A DNA stretch of 64,000 nt from Flavobacteriales bacterium (GCA_016710685.1 JADJVC010000010.1:186001-250000); one strand, 5' to 3'. Counted from the first letter of the stretch, positions 16,309-25,462 are shown. A program made the numbers and translations. Notes: generated by a model not told the origin, from the letters alone.

Positions 16309-17097
16309 ATGACCATCCTTCAAGCCATCATTATTGCCATCGTTGAGGGCCTTACCGAATTCCTGCCCATCAGCAGCACAGGCCACATGGTGATCGTGCA
16401 GGCGCTTCTCGGTCTGGAGCCCACGGAATTCACCAAGGCCTTCATGGTGAACATCCAGTTCGGTGCTATCCTTTCTGTAGTCGTGCTGTATTGGAAACGC
16501 TTCTTCCGTTCCATGGATTTCTACTGGAAATTGCTGGTGGCCTTCATCCCGGCGGCGATTTTCGGCTTGCTTCTCGGCGAATACATCGACCTGTTGCTGG
16601 AAAATGTAGTGGTGGTTGCCGTTGCGCTGTTGCTTGGCGGTATCGTACTGCTGTTCGTTGACAAATGGTTCCAGCCGCGGGGCGTGGACGATGTGAACTA
16701 TCCGCGGGCATTCGGCATCGGCCTGTTCCAGTGCTTGGCCATGATCCCAGGCGTATCGCGGTCGGCGGCCACCATTATTGGCGGCATGTCCTTCGGGCTC
16801 ACGCGAAAGAACGCGGCGGAGTTCTCATTTTTCCTGGCGGTGCCCACCATGGCCGCGGCCTCGGGCTACAAGTTGCTGCAGAGCTGGCAGGCCGATCATG
16901 AAATTTTCACCGCCGACCACTTGGGCATCCTGCTGTTGGGCAACGTGGTCGCATTCATCACGGCTTTGTTGGCCATTCGGTCCTTCGTGGGCTTTTTGAC
17001 GCGGCATGGCTTCCGGGCCTTCGGTTGGTACCGCATTGTGGTGGGCATTATCCTGCTGGTTTTGCTGGCGCTGAAAGTGCCGCTCAGCATGGCATGA
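16309..17097 (+). CDS. uppP: Undecaprenyl-diphosphate phosphatase
   Basis: 262 residues, about eight membrane segments. It recycles the lipid carrier C55-PP to C55-P for peptidoglycan and O-antigen synthesis. The two family motifs are present: EGLTEFLPISSTGHM near the N-terminus and PGVSRSAATIIGGMSFGLTR at about residues 147-166, which carry the catalytic Glu, Ser and Arg. The stop overlaps the truB start (ATGA at 17094-17097), so the two are translated from one mRNA. Confidence 0.95.
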   Translation: MTILQAIIIAIVEGLTEFLPISSTGHMVIVQALLGLEPTEFTKAFMVNIQFGAILSVVVLYWKRFFRSMDFYWKLLVAFIPAAIFGLLLGEYIDLLLENVVVVAVALLLGGIVLLFVDKWFQPRGVDDVNYPRAFGIGLFQCLAMIPGVSRSAATIIGGMSFGLTRKNAAEFSFFLAVPTMAAASGYKLLQSWQADHEIFTADHLGILLLGNVVAFITALLAIRSFVGFLTRHGFRAFGWYRIVVGIILLVLLALKVPLSMA

Positions 17098-17852
17098 GCC
17101 AGGCGGAGGTTTCAGGAGCCTTGGACCCCGAGAAAGGGGCGGTCATGCTGGTCGACAAGCCGGTGGGCTGGACCAGCTTCAACGTGGTGAGCAAGGTGCG
17201 TAAAACACTGCGGAAGCTTTGCGGCCACCGGGTAAAGGTGGGCCATGCCGGCACGCTGGACCCTTTGGCGAGCGGGCTTTTAGTGATCGGTACAGGCAGT
17301 TGCACCAAGCAGCTCCAAACCTTGGCCGACGAGGACAAGCGCTACGTCGCGGTACTGCGGCTCGGGCAGACCACCGCCAGCTACGATTCGGAGATGCCGG
17401 TAGAAATAGAGCAGCCTTGGGCGCACCTCGGCGTGGCCGAAGTGCAGGCCGTGCTGCCGCAATTCACCGGTGCCATCATGCAGCGCCCACCGGATTTTTC
17501 CGCCAAACGCTTTGAAGGTGAACGGGCCTACCACCTGGCCCGCAAAGGCGAGCATGTAGACCTGCCGCCGGTCGCGCTTACCGTCCACAGCATCGAGCTA
17601 ATTGGTTTCCAAGGTCCGGAGGTCACGTTGGACGTGCATTGCAGCAAGGGCACCTACCTGCGCTCCTTGGCGCACGACATCGGCCAAGCGCTCGGCTGTG
17701 GCGCGCATTTGTCGGCCCTGAGGCGCACCGCAAGCGGAAATCTGCAGGTGGGCGATGCCCGCACGCCGGAGCAGTGGTCTGAATGGTTCGATGAATGGGT
17801 GCTAACACGGAATACCCCGTTGGGAGTGCCCGCTTGGCCTAAGGAAGTGTAG
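17094..17852 (+). CDS. truB: tRNA pseudouridine(55) synthase
   Basis: 252 residues from the ATG that overlaps the uppP stop; a longer frame upstream is only the alternate reading of uppP. It makes pseudouridine 55 in the T-arm of tRNAs. Motifs: LVDKPVGWTSFNVV, VGHAGTLDPLASGLL with the catalytic Asp, and CSKGTYLRSLAHDIG. The length is normal for the bacterial enzyme without the full C-terminal PUA domain. Confidence 0.95.
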   Translation: MSQAEVSGALDPEKGAVMLVDKPVGWTSFNVVSKVRKTLRKLCGHRVKVGHAGTLDPLASGLLVIGTGSCTKQLQTLADEDKRYVAVLRLGQTTASYDSEMPVEIEQPWAHLGVAEVQAVLPQFTGAIMQRPPDFSAKRFEGERAYHLARKGEHVDLPPVALTVHSIELIGFQGPEVTLDVHCSKGTYLRSLAHDIGQALGCGAHLSALRRTASGNLQVGDARTPEQWSEWFDEWVLTRNTPLGVPAWPKEV

Positions 17853-17880
17853 TTTTCAACACACCGGCCCCGGATCGCTG

Positions 17881-17888
17881 TATCTTCG
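17881..17888 (+). promoter_or_regulatory. -7 promoter box TATCTTCG of queA
   Basis: An exact TAnnTTYG match 41 bases before the queA ATG. Confidence 0.55.
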
Positions 17889-17929
17889 CGGCCCCAAATC
17901 CAAAAGGGCCCGTAAGCCCCAGCCATTCC

Positions 17930-18979
17930 ATGAAGCTCACCTCATTCAAGTTCGAAGTCCCCAAAGAACTCATCGCCCTGTACCCCACCAAAGACCGCGA
18001 CGGCGCGAAGTTGATGGTTATGGACCGCAAAACAGGCAAGATCGAGCACAAGAAATTCAAGAACGTCCTCGACTATTTCGATGAGGGCGACACCTTCGTG
18101 GTGAACGACACCAAGGTATTTCCGGCCCGCATGTGGGGCAACAAGGAAAAGACCGGCGCCAAGATCGAGGTGTTCCTGCTGCGCGAACTCAACCGCGAAA
18201 GCCTGCTGTGGGACGTGGTTGTAGATCCCGCCCGCAAGATCCGCATCGGCAACAAGCTGTATTTCGGAAAGGACGATGAGCTGGTCGCCGAAGTGATCGA
18301 CAACACCACCAGCCGTGGCCGCACGCTGCGTTTCCTGTTCGACGGCAGCTACGAGGAATTCAAGCGTACCATCACCGAGATGGGCGAAACGCCGCTGCCG
18401 CACTACATCAAGCGCGACCTGGAAGCCAGTGATGCGGACCGGTACCAGACCATCTACGCCCAACATGAAGGGGCCGTGGCCGCGCCTACCGCAGGCATCC
18501 ACTTCAGCCGCGAGATCATGAAGCGCGCCGAGCTCAAGGGCATCAACTTCGCTCCGGTAACCTTGCACGTGGGTTTGGGCACCTTCCGCCCTGTAGAGGT
18601 GGAGGACCTCACCAAGCACAAGATGGACAGCGAGCAGGTGGTGATCGGTCAAAAGGCCTGTGACATCATCAACGCCAGCAAGGACGCCAAAAAGCATGTG
18701 TGCTGTGTGGGCACAACCACCATGCGTGCCATCGAAAGCAGCGCCAGCACGGACCATCACATCAAGCCCTACAACGGCTGGACCAACAAGTTCATCTTCC
18801 CACCGTACGATTTCGGCGTGGCGGACCGTATGATCACCAACTTCCACATGCCCGAAAGCACGTTGCTGATGATGGTGGCGGCCTTCGGCGGCTACGACCA
18901 CGTGTGGAACGCGTACAAAGTGGCGATGAAGGAGAAGTACCGCTTCTTCAGCTATGGGGACGCGATGTTGATCATCTGA
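17930..18979 (+). CDS. queA: S-adenosylmethionine:tRNA ribosyltransferase-isomerase
   Basis: 349 residues. It transfers and isomerises the ribosyl group of SAM to 7-aminomethyl-7-deazaguanine in tRNA, a late step of queuosine synthesis. Motifs: NDTKVFPARMWG, GSYEEFKRTITEMGETPLPHYIKR (in part), YQTIYAQHEGAVAAPTAGIHF, LHVGLGTFRPV, and the C-terminal NFHMPESTLLMMVAAFGG. Length is normal. It follows truB after a gap with its own promoter box. Confidence 0.97.
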   Translation: MKLTSFKFEVPKELIALYPTKDRDGAKLMVMDRKTGKIEHKKFKNVLDYFDEGDTFVVNDTKVFPARMWGNKEKTGAKIEVFLLRELNRESLLWDVVVDPARKIRIGNKLYFGKDDELVAEVIDNTTSRGRTLRFLFDGSYEEFKRTITEMGETPLPHYIKRDLEASDADRYQTIYAQHEGAVAAPTAGIHFSREIMKRAELKGINFAPVTLHVGLGTFRPVEVEDLTKHKMDSEQVVIGQKACDIINASKDAKKHVCCVGTTTMRAIESSASTDHHIKPYNGWTNKFIFPPYDFGVADRMITNFHMPESTLLMMVAAFGGYDHVWNAYKVAMKEKYRFFSYGDAMLII

Positions 18980-18988
18980 GGTTTATTT

Positions 18989-19025
18989 AACCGCAACGGC
19001 GCTACGACGCAACGGGAACGCAACG
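18989..19025. repeat. CAACG-type dispersed repeat
   Basis: AACCGCAACGGCGCTACGAC then GCAACGGGAACGCAACG in the 69-base gap between queA and ispD; it resembles the larger inverted copy at 56806-56895. Confidence 0.5.
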
Positions 19026-19048
19026 TTGGGGCCTGAATTCGGTACCTG

Positions 19049-19711
19049 ATGAAACGTTCTGCGATTATTGTTGCTGGTGGCGTTGGCAAGCGCATGGGAA
19101 GTGCCGTGCCCAAGCAGTTCCTGTTGCTTGCGGGAAAGCCGGTGCTTTGCCACACCATTACGGCCTTTCACCGCTTCGATTCGGCCATGCAGCTCATCGT
19201 GGTGTTGCCCAAAGAACAGATCGAGATCTGGCGAGCACTTTGTATCGGCCATGGCATTACCCTAGAACACACCGTTGTTGCCGGCGGCGCTGAGCGTTTT
19301 CATTCCGTTCGGGAGGGATTGATGAAAGTGAAGCACGATGGTCTGGTGGCAGTGCATGATGGTGTGCGGCCGTTGGTGAGCGTGGAGCTGATCGAACGTT
19401 GCTTCGTCGCCGCTTCAGCTCACGATGCTGCCATACCCGTTGTGCCCATCGGCTCCTCTGTCCGGGAGGTGAACGGTGATTCCTCCCACGCGCTGGACCG
19501 CTCAGCGCTGCGCATTGTGCAAACGCCACAATGCTTCGCGGTGCCGCTGCTCCGGAGGGCCTTCGAATTGCCTTACGATCCGGCTTTTACGGATGAGGCA
19601 ACGCTGGTTGAGCGCACCGGAACCTCCATACATCTGGTGGAGGGTGAAGAGCGGAACCTAAAGCTGACCACACCGGAAGATCTAAGGGTGGCTAAGGGCT
19701 TTCTTGGATAG
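19049..19711 (+). CDS. ispD: 2-C-methyl-D-erythritol 4-phosphate cytidylyltransferase
   Basis: 220 residues. Third enzyme of the MEP isoprenoid pathway: joins CTP to MEP. Motifs: IVAGGVGKRMGSAVPKQFL (nucleotide-binding Gly loop with the catalytic Arg and Lys), VAVHDGVRPLVS, PQCFAVPLLRRAF and FTDEATLVER. Length and order of motifs are normal. It probably has its own transcript. Confidence 0.95.
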   Translation: MKRSAIIVAGGVGKRMGSAVPKQFLLLAGKPVLCHTITAFHRFDSAMQLIVVLPKEQIEIWRALCIGHGITLEHTVVAGGAERFHSVREGLMKVKHDGLVAVHDGVRPLVSVELIERCFVAASAHDAAIPVVPIGSSVREVNGDSSHALDRSALRIVQTPQCFAVPLLRRAFELPYDPAFTDEATLVERTGTSIHLVEGEERNLKLTTPEDLRVAKGFLG

Positions 19712-19863
19712 CACACCCAGCCGTTCCGGAGCGAAAAGAATAATACCAAATCCCGTTCTCGTCTATATTCGTTGCAAGTTCATACCCGACTTCAGTGGAA
19801 CTAGATGCGAGGTTCCGGTCGGTGTTTTTCTGTAAGTATCGCATCGAATCATGCATATGTTGA
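19712..19863. other. Intergenic gap, nothing recognised
   Basis: About 150 AT-richer bases between ispD and the lipoprotein gene. I see no clear -7 box, hairpin or open frame here. Confidence 0.4.
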
Positions 19864-19872
19864 ATGATTTCA

Positions 19873-20589
19873 ATGAAGCAAGTATTGCTCGGGATAGTCG
19901 CAGTCACCATGGTGGCGTGTGCTCCCAAGGTGCGGACCACATTAGCTAAGACCTATCCTACGTTGGATTTCAAGCAGGAAGTTACAGTGATCGGCATTTC
20001 CGAAGAAGTACCACAGGATGCCATCGTGATCGGGTCCGTGAAAGTGGGTGATTCCGGCTTTTCAACCAATTGCGGTTGGGACGTAGTGATTGAGAAAGCG
20101 AAGATGGAGGCCCGGAAGGCGGGGGGCAACGCATTGAAGATCACGGAGCACAAACCACCGAAATTGATGGGCAGCTCTTGTGATAAAATCACGGCCACTA
20201 TACTGAAGATCCAGGATGTCGAGGTCTTGAAGCTGTTGGAGGAGAATGAAGATCCCATCGTGGACAGCACCTGGAATTACGCCAAGCTGTACGTCTACAG
20301 ACCGCGTGGCATTGGACCGCTCGTGGGTTATGACCTCTATCTGGGCGATTCAGTGATCTGTAGGGTAAAGAACAAGTCCAAGTACGAGATCAACATCACC
20401 AAAAGGGGGTACAACAGCTTGTGGGCCAAAACAGAAGCAAAGTCGGAGGTGCCGATCGATATTCAATTTGGCCGGGAGTACTATTTGAAGTGTACAGTTG
20501 TGGTGGGGGTGATGGTCGGCCACCCGAAATTGCAATTGGTGGACCGCACGCAAGGAAAGGCCGACTATGATTCGATCAAAACCAAATGA
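19873..20589 (+). CDS. Lipoprotein with DUF2846-like C-terminal half
   Basis: 238 residues from MKQVLLGIVAVTMVAC; the ATG three codons earlier is possible. The signal peptide ends in a lipobox-like MVAC, so it is probably a lipoprotein. The first half (YPTLDFKQEVTVIG...NAL.ITEH) resembles small outer-membrane stress lipoproteins. The second half, AKLYVYRPRGIGPLVGYDLY, DSVICRVKNKSKYEINI and the GREYYLKC segment, resembles DUF2846. Its stop overlaps the next ATG (ATGA), so the two envelope proteins are co-translated. Confidence 0.65.
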   Translation: MKQVLLGIVAVTMVACAPKVRTTLAKTYPTLDFKQEVTVIGISEEVPQDAIVIGSVKVGDSGFSTNCGWDVVIEKAKMEARKAGGNALKITEHKPPKLMGSSCDKITATILKIQDVEVLKLLEENEDPIVDSTWNYAKLYVYRPRGIGPLVGYDLYLGDSVICRVKNKSKYEINITKRGYNSLWAKTEAKSEVPIDIQFGREYYLKCTVVVGVMVGHPKLQLVDRTQGKADYDSIKTK

Positions 20590-21470
20590 AATTCACCGTT
20601 GTTCTTATTTTATTGGTGTTGGCTACGAACAACCTGGTCGTGGGGCAAGACCTGATCGTGACATCCAATGGCGATTCCCTGAATTGCAAGATCACCAAGA
20701 TCAAGAACGACTTCACCTACTTCACCTTCAAGTACGAAGGTGAAGTGCGGAACACGCTTTTGGCCACGGATCAGATCAAGTATTTGAAAAAGGGTTTTTA
20801 CGAGTTGGCCGATGTTCTGCCGGAACAGGTACGCAAATATGACGGGGACTATGATAAATTCAGGATCGCTGCTTCCGGGGGATGGAGCCATCGGACCGCG
20901 AGGATCAGTGATGAGATACCTCCTGCTTTTAAGGACTACATCAAGAAGCTGAAGTCGGGGTATCACTTAGGCGGAGATGCAACTTATTTTGCATCGGAGT
21001 TTGTAGGGGTTGGATTGAAATATTCCAGATACAGGGCGAAGAGCCATTTGAGCTATTTGTATGTGGTTGATACCATCACGGGTCAAACGGCTCCGGGGAA
21101 CCTTTCGGAGGATATAACGATCCAGTATTTCGCACCAGCGGTATACATGCGATTTAATTCCAAGAACAAGAAGACACAGGTCATCACGGATCTGTCCATG
21201 GGCTACCTTAGCTACAAGGACGAGGTGAATGACCTCGGCAAATTGACGGTGCGCGGAAGCACGGTCGGCTTGTCTTGGGGCATCGGCGCCGACTTTTCCA
21301 TTGACCCGGACCTGAGCCTTGGCTTTTCGTTCACCTACTTGATCGGAGCACTGAGTAAATATGATGTCGACGATGGAAACGAAACGGCCACCATTCAGCT
21401 GGAAAATGGCAACTACGAGGGTCTTTCAAGGATCGACCTTTCGGCGGGATTGCGGTGGTATTTGAAATGA
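20586..21470 (+). CDS. Outer-membrane beta-barrel-like protein
   Basis: 294 residues with signal peptide (MKFTVVLILLVLATNNLVVG|QD). The N-terminal part TSNGDSLNCKITKIKNDF followed by DQIKYLKKGFYE is the pattern of short periplasmic domains in Bacteroidota that precede a barrel. The rest alternates polar and aromatic residues (GVGLKYSRYRAKSHLSYLYV, FAPAVYMRFNSKNKK, LSLGFSFTYLIGALSKY) and ends in LRWYLK, as expected for membrane beta strands. Function is unknown; it is translationally coupled to the DUF2846-like lipoprotein. Confidence 0.65.
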   Translation: MKFTVVLILLVLATNNLVVGQDLIVTSNGDSLNCKITKIKNDFTYFTFKYEGEVRNTLLATDQIKYLKKGFYELADVLPEQVRKYDGDYDKFRIAASGGWSHRTARISDEIPPAFKDYIKKLKSGYHLGGDATYFASEFVGVGLKYSRYRAKSHLSYLYVVDTITGQTAPGNLSEDITIQYFAPAVYMRFNSKNKKTQVITDLSMGYLSYKDEVNDLGKLTVRGSTVGLSWGIGADFSIDPDLSLGFSFTYLIGALSKYDVDDGNETATIQLENGNYEGLSRIDLSAGLRWYLK

Positions 21471-21561
21471 GTTGCTGTTGAAGCGCACCTCTGATCCCTA
21501 CCGATCGTCCGCGCTGCAGGGACTTTGCTCCACCCACCCCACAAACCCCGACCTTTGCACC

Positions 21562-22656
21562 ATGAACGCCAAGCCTATTGACCTGCGTGAACTTTCCAAA
21601 GAGGAAGTCACCGCCCTTGTTGCCGAGCTGGGCGAGAAGCCCTACCGCGCCGCGCAGGTGTGGGAGTGGCTTTGGAAAACGCATGCGCCTTCCATCGAAG
21701 GGATGAGCAACCTCTCGAAGGACTTCCGGGCGAAACTGGCTGAGCGCGCCGTGTTACGTCCGCTGGTGATCGCGGAGGAGCAGAAGAGCAACGACGGCAC
21801 CATCAAATGCGCGTTCCGCACTTGGGATGGCCATATTGTGGAAAGCGTGCTGATCCCCACGGAAAAGCGCATCACCGCCTGTGTGAGCTCGCAGATCGGT
21901 TGCAGCTTGGATTGCGACTTTTGTGCGACGGGCAAACTAAAAAGGGTGCGCAACCTCACCGCCGGGGAGATCGTGGACCAAGTGGTGCAGATCGCGCGCA
22001 TGGCCGAGGAGCACTTGAAGCGTCCGCTCACCAACATCGTTTACATGGGCATGGGCGAGCCGCTGCTGAATTATGACAACACCATGCGAAGCGCCGAACG
22101 CATCAACGCCGAAGACGGCCTTGGCATGAGCTATCGCCGCATTACAGTGAGCACGGCTGGCCTCGCCAAGCAGATCCGCCAGCTCGGCGACGATGGCGCG
22201 AAATTCAATCTCGCCCTTTCGCTGCACGCCGCCACCGATGAGAAGCGCAGCAGCATGATGCCGATCAACGACAGCAACAACCTCGGCGATCTGCTTTGCG
22301 CGTTGCGCCATTACACAAGCCGCACGCGAAAGGACGTCACCTTCGAGTACATCCTCTTCAAGGACTTCAACGATTCACTGGAGGACGCGCGCGACTTGGT
22401 GCGCATCTGCAGCAAAGTGGATGCGAAGGTGAACCTGATCGAGTATAACGCCACCGATGACGGGCGTTATCAGCGCACGCCGTTCGAGCAAGCGTTGAAG
22501 TTCCAGAATTACTTGGAGGGCAAGGGCATCACGGCGCGCATCCGCCGCAGCCGCGGGCGCGACATTGATGCAGCCTGCGGGCAGTTGGCCAATAAGAACG
22601 AGCCGGCGGTTGCTGGCGGAGAACGGGTGATGAAGCCGGTTCAGAAGATTAGCTGA
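21562..22656 (+). CDS. rlmN: 23S rRNA (adenine(2503)-C(2))-methyltransferase
   Basis: 364 residues from the ATG at 21562, which lies 4 bases after a near-match -7 box (GACCTTTG). A radical-SAM enzyme that methylates A2503 of 23S rRNA and A37 of some tRNAs. The cluster motif is CSLDCDFC within SSQIGCSLDCDFCATG; other family segments are IVYMGMGEPLLNYDN, ITVSTAGLAKQIR, LALSLHAATDEKRS and the C-terminal RRSRGRDIDAACGQL with the catalytic Cys. The methyl-accepting Cys pair is thus complete. Confidence 0.97.
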   Translation: MNAKPIDLRELSKEEVTALVAELGEKPYRAAQVWEWLWKTHAPSIEGMSNLSKDFRAKLAERAVLRPLVIAEEQKSNDGTIKCAFRTWDGHIVESVLIPTEKRITACVSSQIGCSLDCDFCATGKLKRVRNLTAGEIVDQVVQIARMAEEHLKRPLTNIVYMGMGEPLLNYDNTMRSAERINAEDGLGMSYRRITVSTAGLAKQIRQLGDDGAKFNLALSLHAATDEKRSSMMPINDSNNLGDLLCALRHYTSRTRKDVTFEYILFKDFNDSLEDARDLVRICSKVDAKVNLIEYNATDDGRYQRTPFEQALKFQNYLEGKGITARIRRSRGRDIDAACGQLANKNEPAVAGGERVMKPVQKIS

Positions 22657-22725
22657 TGAAAATTCGAGCTTCCAGAAACGTCGTAGAAGCCGATATTTTC
22701 GCAAGTTTCGCGGATCCGCAAATTG

Positions 22726-22790
22726 CTAATTCCTAATTTCCGACAAGCCACTCGGCAGTCGGAATTAGGAATTAGAAATCAGGAATTAAC
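22726..22790. repeat. TTCCTAATT hairpin repeat
   Basis: CTAATTCCTAATTTCCGAC (22726-22744) pairs with GTCGGAATTAGGAATTAG (22758-22775) with one bulge, then AAATCAGGAATTAACTAATC continues the motif. A related element lies at 54083-54166. It sits just before the DUF1801 gene start. Confidence 0.85.
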
Positions 22791-22801
22791 TAATCCACCT
22801 G

Positions 22802-23170
22802 ATGCTCCGCGACATCGACCAATTTTTCCTTTCCCGGGAGGAGCCAGCGAAAAGCTGCCTGCTCGCCCTTCGGCAGATCATCCTTCAACAGGATCCGGCC
22901 ATATCGGAAAGTGTGAAGTACGGCATACCGTGCTTTTCCTACGGGAAGAAGATGTTCTGCTTTCTGTGGACGGAAAGGAAAACGGGTTGGCCTTACATCC
23001 TTTTCGTGGAAGGCAAGCGCCTCGACCATCCGTTGTTGGATGCCGGCGACCGCAAGCGGATGAAGGTTTTGCGTATGGACCCCGAACAGGACCTGCCGGT
23101 GGATGTGATCGACACGCTGTTGCAAGAGGCACTGGATCTTTATCGTAACGGCACAATTCGGATCAGCTGA
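22802..23170 (+). CDS. DUF1801 domain protein
   Basis: 122 residues, all one domain. DIDQFFLSREEPAKSCLLAL, then ISESVKYGIPCFSYGKKMFCFLW and YILFVEGKRLDHPLLDAGDR are the typical elements of DUF1801 (YdhG-like fold, related to frataxin-like domains). The family is small, cytoplasmic and of unclear function; some members are linked to iron handling, which I cannot support here. Its stop abuts the stop of the convergent gene at 23171. Confidence 0.85.
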   Translation: MLRDIDQFFLSREEPAKSCLLALRQIILQQDPAISESVKYGIPCFSYGKKMFCFLWTERKTGWPYILFVEGKRLDHPLLDAGDRKRMKVLRMDPEQDLPVDVIDTLLQEALDLYRNGTIRIS

Positions 23171-23884
23171 TCAAAATCCGTAGCCCACTTTTACACCCAG
23201 AAAAGGCACGACCACCTGATCGTTCCTCGTGGATTGCGTGTAGCTCCAGTGGCGGTCTGCGATGTCGAAATGCTCTTCCACCTCTTCAATATGGCGAGTG
23301 CGGTAGCCTATGCCGCAGTAAGCATCGAACAGCCAGTTGTTGTTACCGGCCAGGCGTTGGTAGCCGAAGTAGGCGCGCACGTCGGTGTACTTGCGTTCAT
23401 CGCGCAAGCGTATGTCGGTAAAGCGGCCGGAATCGTCACGTGTGCGGATGTCGTGGGCGCGGTCCATGAATGCGAATTCGGCCTGCACATAGGCGCCTTG
23501 TGGCTCAATATCATGCGTGAGGTACCAGCGCAGTCCGAAGTGGTACGCGGGTTTCGCGACGATCTCCGTGCCCGCACTGAACACGTCGGCGGGCTCGCCA
23601 GCGAAGGAAAGATCGAGGTAATTCCGGTAAGTGATGCCCAATGCCAATTCCGCGCTGAGGCTTTCGGAAAGGGCGCGTTCGTAGTAGATCGGCACTTCGC
23701 CTCGGAGGAAAAGCAGCGGGTTCAGCTTGATCACGTTGCGCACGCAGTTCACGGTGTCCCACGCGGCGGCGAGGCGGTCTTTGTACAGCACGATCTTGGT
23801 TTTGTCGTGCTTTTCCTGCGCCACGGCATGGCCGGCGAAGACCAAAAAAAGAAGGGCCGCAAAGGGCCGGTGGGCGGATGCCAT
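23171..23884 (-). CDS. Putative outer-membrane beta-barrel protein
   Basis: 237 residues from the ATG at 23882-23884, giving the signal peptide MASAHRPFAALLFLVFAGHAVA|QE. An upstream open frame overlaps the divergent prenyl synthase gene and is not credible. The mature protein alternates short strands and turns (VPIYYERALSESLSAELALG, FGLRWYLTHDIEPQGAYVQ, DAYCGIGYRTRH) and ends VGVKVGYGF-like, with a C-terminal Phe as in many outer-membrane barrels. Function unknown. Confidence 0.65.
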   Translation of the reverse strand: MASAHRPFAALLFLVFAGHAVAQEKHDKTKIVLYKDRLAAAWDTVNCVRNVIKLNPLLFLRGEVPIYYERALSESLSAELALGITYRNYLDLSFAGEPADVFSAGTEIVAKPAYHFGLRWYLTHDIEPQGAYVQAEFAFMDRAHDIRTRDDSGRFTDIRLRDERKYTDVRAYFGYQRLAGNNNWLFDAYCGIGYRTRHIEEVEEHFDIADRHWSYTQSTRNDQVVVPFLGVKVGYGF

Positions 23885-23966
23885 GGCCCGAAAGTAAGCG
23901 GCAGGGCGATACCGTTCCCCGTGCGGTCTGCTTCCCTTCCCTTTAACCTTCCCATCTTTGCATCGC

Positions 23967-24980
23967 ATGTTGACTGCCGAACCGCCAAAAGCCGCACGCG
24001 CCATCCCCCGGTCCATCGCCGAAATACGTGGGCCGGTAGCGGAGGAATTGGACGTGTTCGAGCGGCGTTTCCGCGAAGCCATGCGGAGCAAAGTGCCGTT
24101 GCTGGACCGGGTAATGCACTACATCGTGCAGCGCAAGGGCAAGCAGATGCGGCCCATGTTCACCCTGCTGAGCGCGCGGCAATTCGGGCCCTTGGGCGAA
24201 CAGGCCTACACGGCGGCTTCGCTGGTGGAGCTGTTGCACACCGCCACCTTGGTGCATGACGACGTGGTGGACGACAGCGACCGGCGGCGCGGCTTCTTCA
24301 GCATCAATGCGCTGTGGAAGAACAAAGTGGCGGTGCTGGTGGGCGATTACCTGCTGAGCAAGGGCCTGCTGCTCGCGGTGGACCACGGGCAATTCGAGCT
24401 GTTGCGTATCGTAAGCACGGCGGTGCGTGAAATGAGCGAAGGCGAACTGCTGCAGATGGAAAAGGCGCGCGGGCTCAATTTCGACGAGGGTGTTTACTTC
24501 AACATCATCCGCAAAAAAACCGCCAGTTTGATCGCTGCGTGCTGCGCCAGCGGTGCGCATGCGGGCGGTGCCAAGGCGGAGGAAGTTGCGCTCATGCGCG
24601 AGTTCGGCGAGCTGGCGGGCATTGCCTTCCAAGTGAAAGATGATCTGTTCGATTACGGCGCCGGCAAAGGCATCGGCAAGCCCACCGGCATCGACATTAA
24701 AGAAGGCAAGCTCACCCTGCCGTTGATCCACGCGCTGAACCAGGCCACACCGGCAGACCGGCGGTGGATGGTGAGCACGGTGAAGCAAGCCGGAAAAGGC
24801 AAAGGCGACGTGGGAAAATTAGTGGCGAAAGTGGTGGAACTTGGCGGCATCGATCATGCACGGAAAGCCATGTACGACCACCGCGACCAAGCGCTCGCCA
24901 TTCTGCATAAACTACCGCAAACGCCTGCCCGCGATGCGCTGGAAGGCTTGCTGGAAATGACCGTTGAACGCACGAAATGA
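23967..24980 (+). CDS. Polyprenyl diphosphate synthase (long-chain, trans)
   Basis: 337 residues from the ATG at 23967, 6 bases after a near-match -7 box (CATCTTTG). Adds isopentenyl units to an allylic diphosphate, probably making the octaprenyl-type chain of menaquinone. The first Asp-rich motif is HDDVVDDSDRRRG, the second is FQVKDDLFDYG; KGKQMRP and GDYLLSKGL are further family elements. Chain length cannot be read safely from the sequence. The downstream lipoprotein gene overlaps its stop (ATGA). Confidence 0.92.
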   Translation: MLTAEPPKAARAIPRSIAEIRGPVAEELDVFERRFREAMRSKVPLLDRVMHYIVQRKGKQMRPMFTLLSARQFGPLGEQAYTAASLVELLHTATLVHDDVVDDSDRRRGFFSINALWKNKVAVLVGDYLLSKGLLLAVDHGQFELLRIVSTAVREMSEGELLQMEKARGLNFDEGVYFNIIRKKTASLIAACCASGAHAGGAKAEEVALMREFGELAGIAFQVKDDLFDYGAGKGIGKPTGIDIKEGKLTLPLIHALNQATPADRRWMVSTVKQAGKGKGDVGKLVAKVVELGGIDHARKAMYDHRDQALAILHKLPQTPARDALEGLLEMTVERTK

Positions 24981-25450
24981 ACACCTTTCTCCGGAGCGCC
25001 ATCATCATCACCGCGATCATCGTCGCAACGTGTTCTTCCTGCGGAAACAGCTCGGCCACATCCGCGGAAAAGCCGAAGACCGACAGCACGCAAAGTGCAT
25101 CCACTTTCGTGAATGAGCCGTTGCCCGCGAACGGCCATGCGCGCGTAACCGACAAGCAAGGCCGCTTGCGTATGGAAGGTGACATGAAGAACGGCCAACG
25201 CGAAGGCATCTGGACCAGCTACGATGCGAAAGGCAAGGTGAAGAGCCGCAACGAATACCACGGCAACAAGCTGAATGGCATCACCACGGTGTTCCGTGAG
25301 AATGGCGCGCCGATGTATACCGGCCAGTACCGTAACGACAAGGAGAGCGGGTTGTGGCAGTTTTACGACGACACCGGCGCGTTGAGCAAAGAAGTGCGCT
25401 ACGACAGCACCGGCACAGTTATCAACGATCCCGTTGAGCCAACGCCTTGA
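24977..25450 (+). CDS. Lipoprotein with MORN-type (YwqK-like) repeats
   Basis: 157 residues. A signal peptide ends in TCSSCGNSS with a lipobox Cys. After a polar linker, three repeats follow a pattern like xGxMKNGQREGIWTSYDxxG, xNKLNGITTVFRENGxP, and xNDKESGLWQFYDDTG. These are MORN_2/YwqK-type beta-hairpin repeats, common in Bacteroidota surface lipoproteins. The database label of an antitoxin for this family is not meaningful here. It is translationally coupled to the prenyl synthase. Confidence 0.8.
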   Translation: MNTFLRSAIIITAIIVATCSSCGNSSATSAEKPKTDSTQSASTFVNEPLPANGHARVTDKQGRLRMEGDMKNGQREGIWTSYDAKGKVKSRNEYHGNKLNGITTVFRENGAPMYTGQYRNDKESGLWQFYDDTGALSKEVRYDSTGTVINDPVEPTP

Positions 25451-25454
25451 TCGG

Positions 25455-25462
25455 TAACTTCG
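25455..25462 (+). promoter_or_regulatory. -7 promoter box TAACTTCG of dnaG
   Basis: An exact TAnnTTYG match immediately after the previous stop and 36 bases before the dnaG start. Confidence 0.5.
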
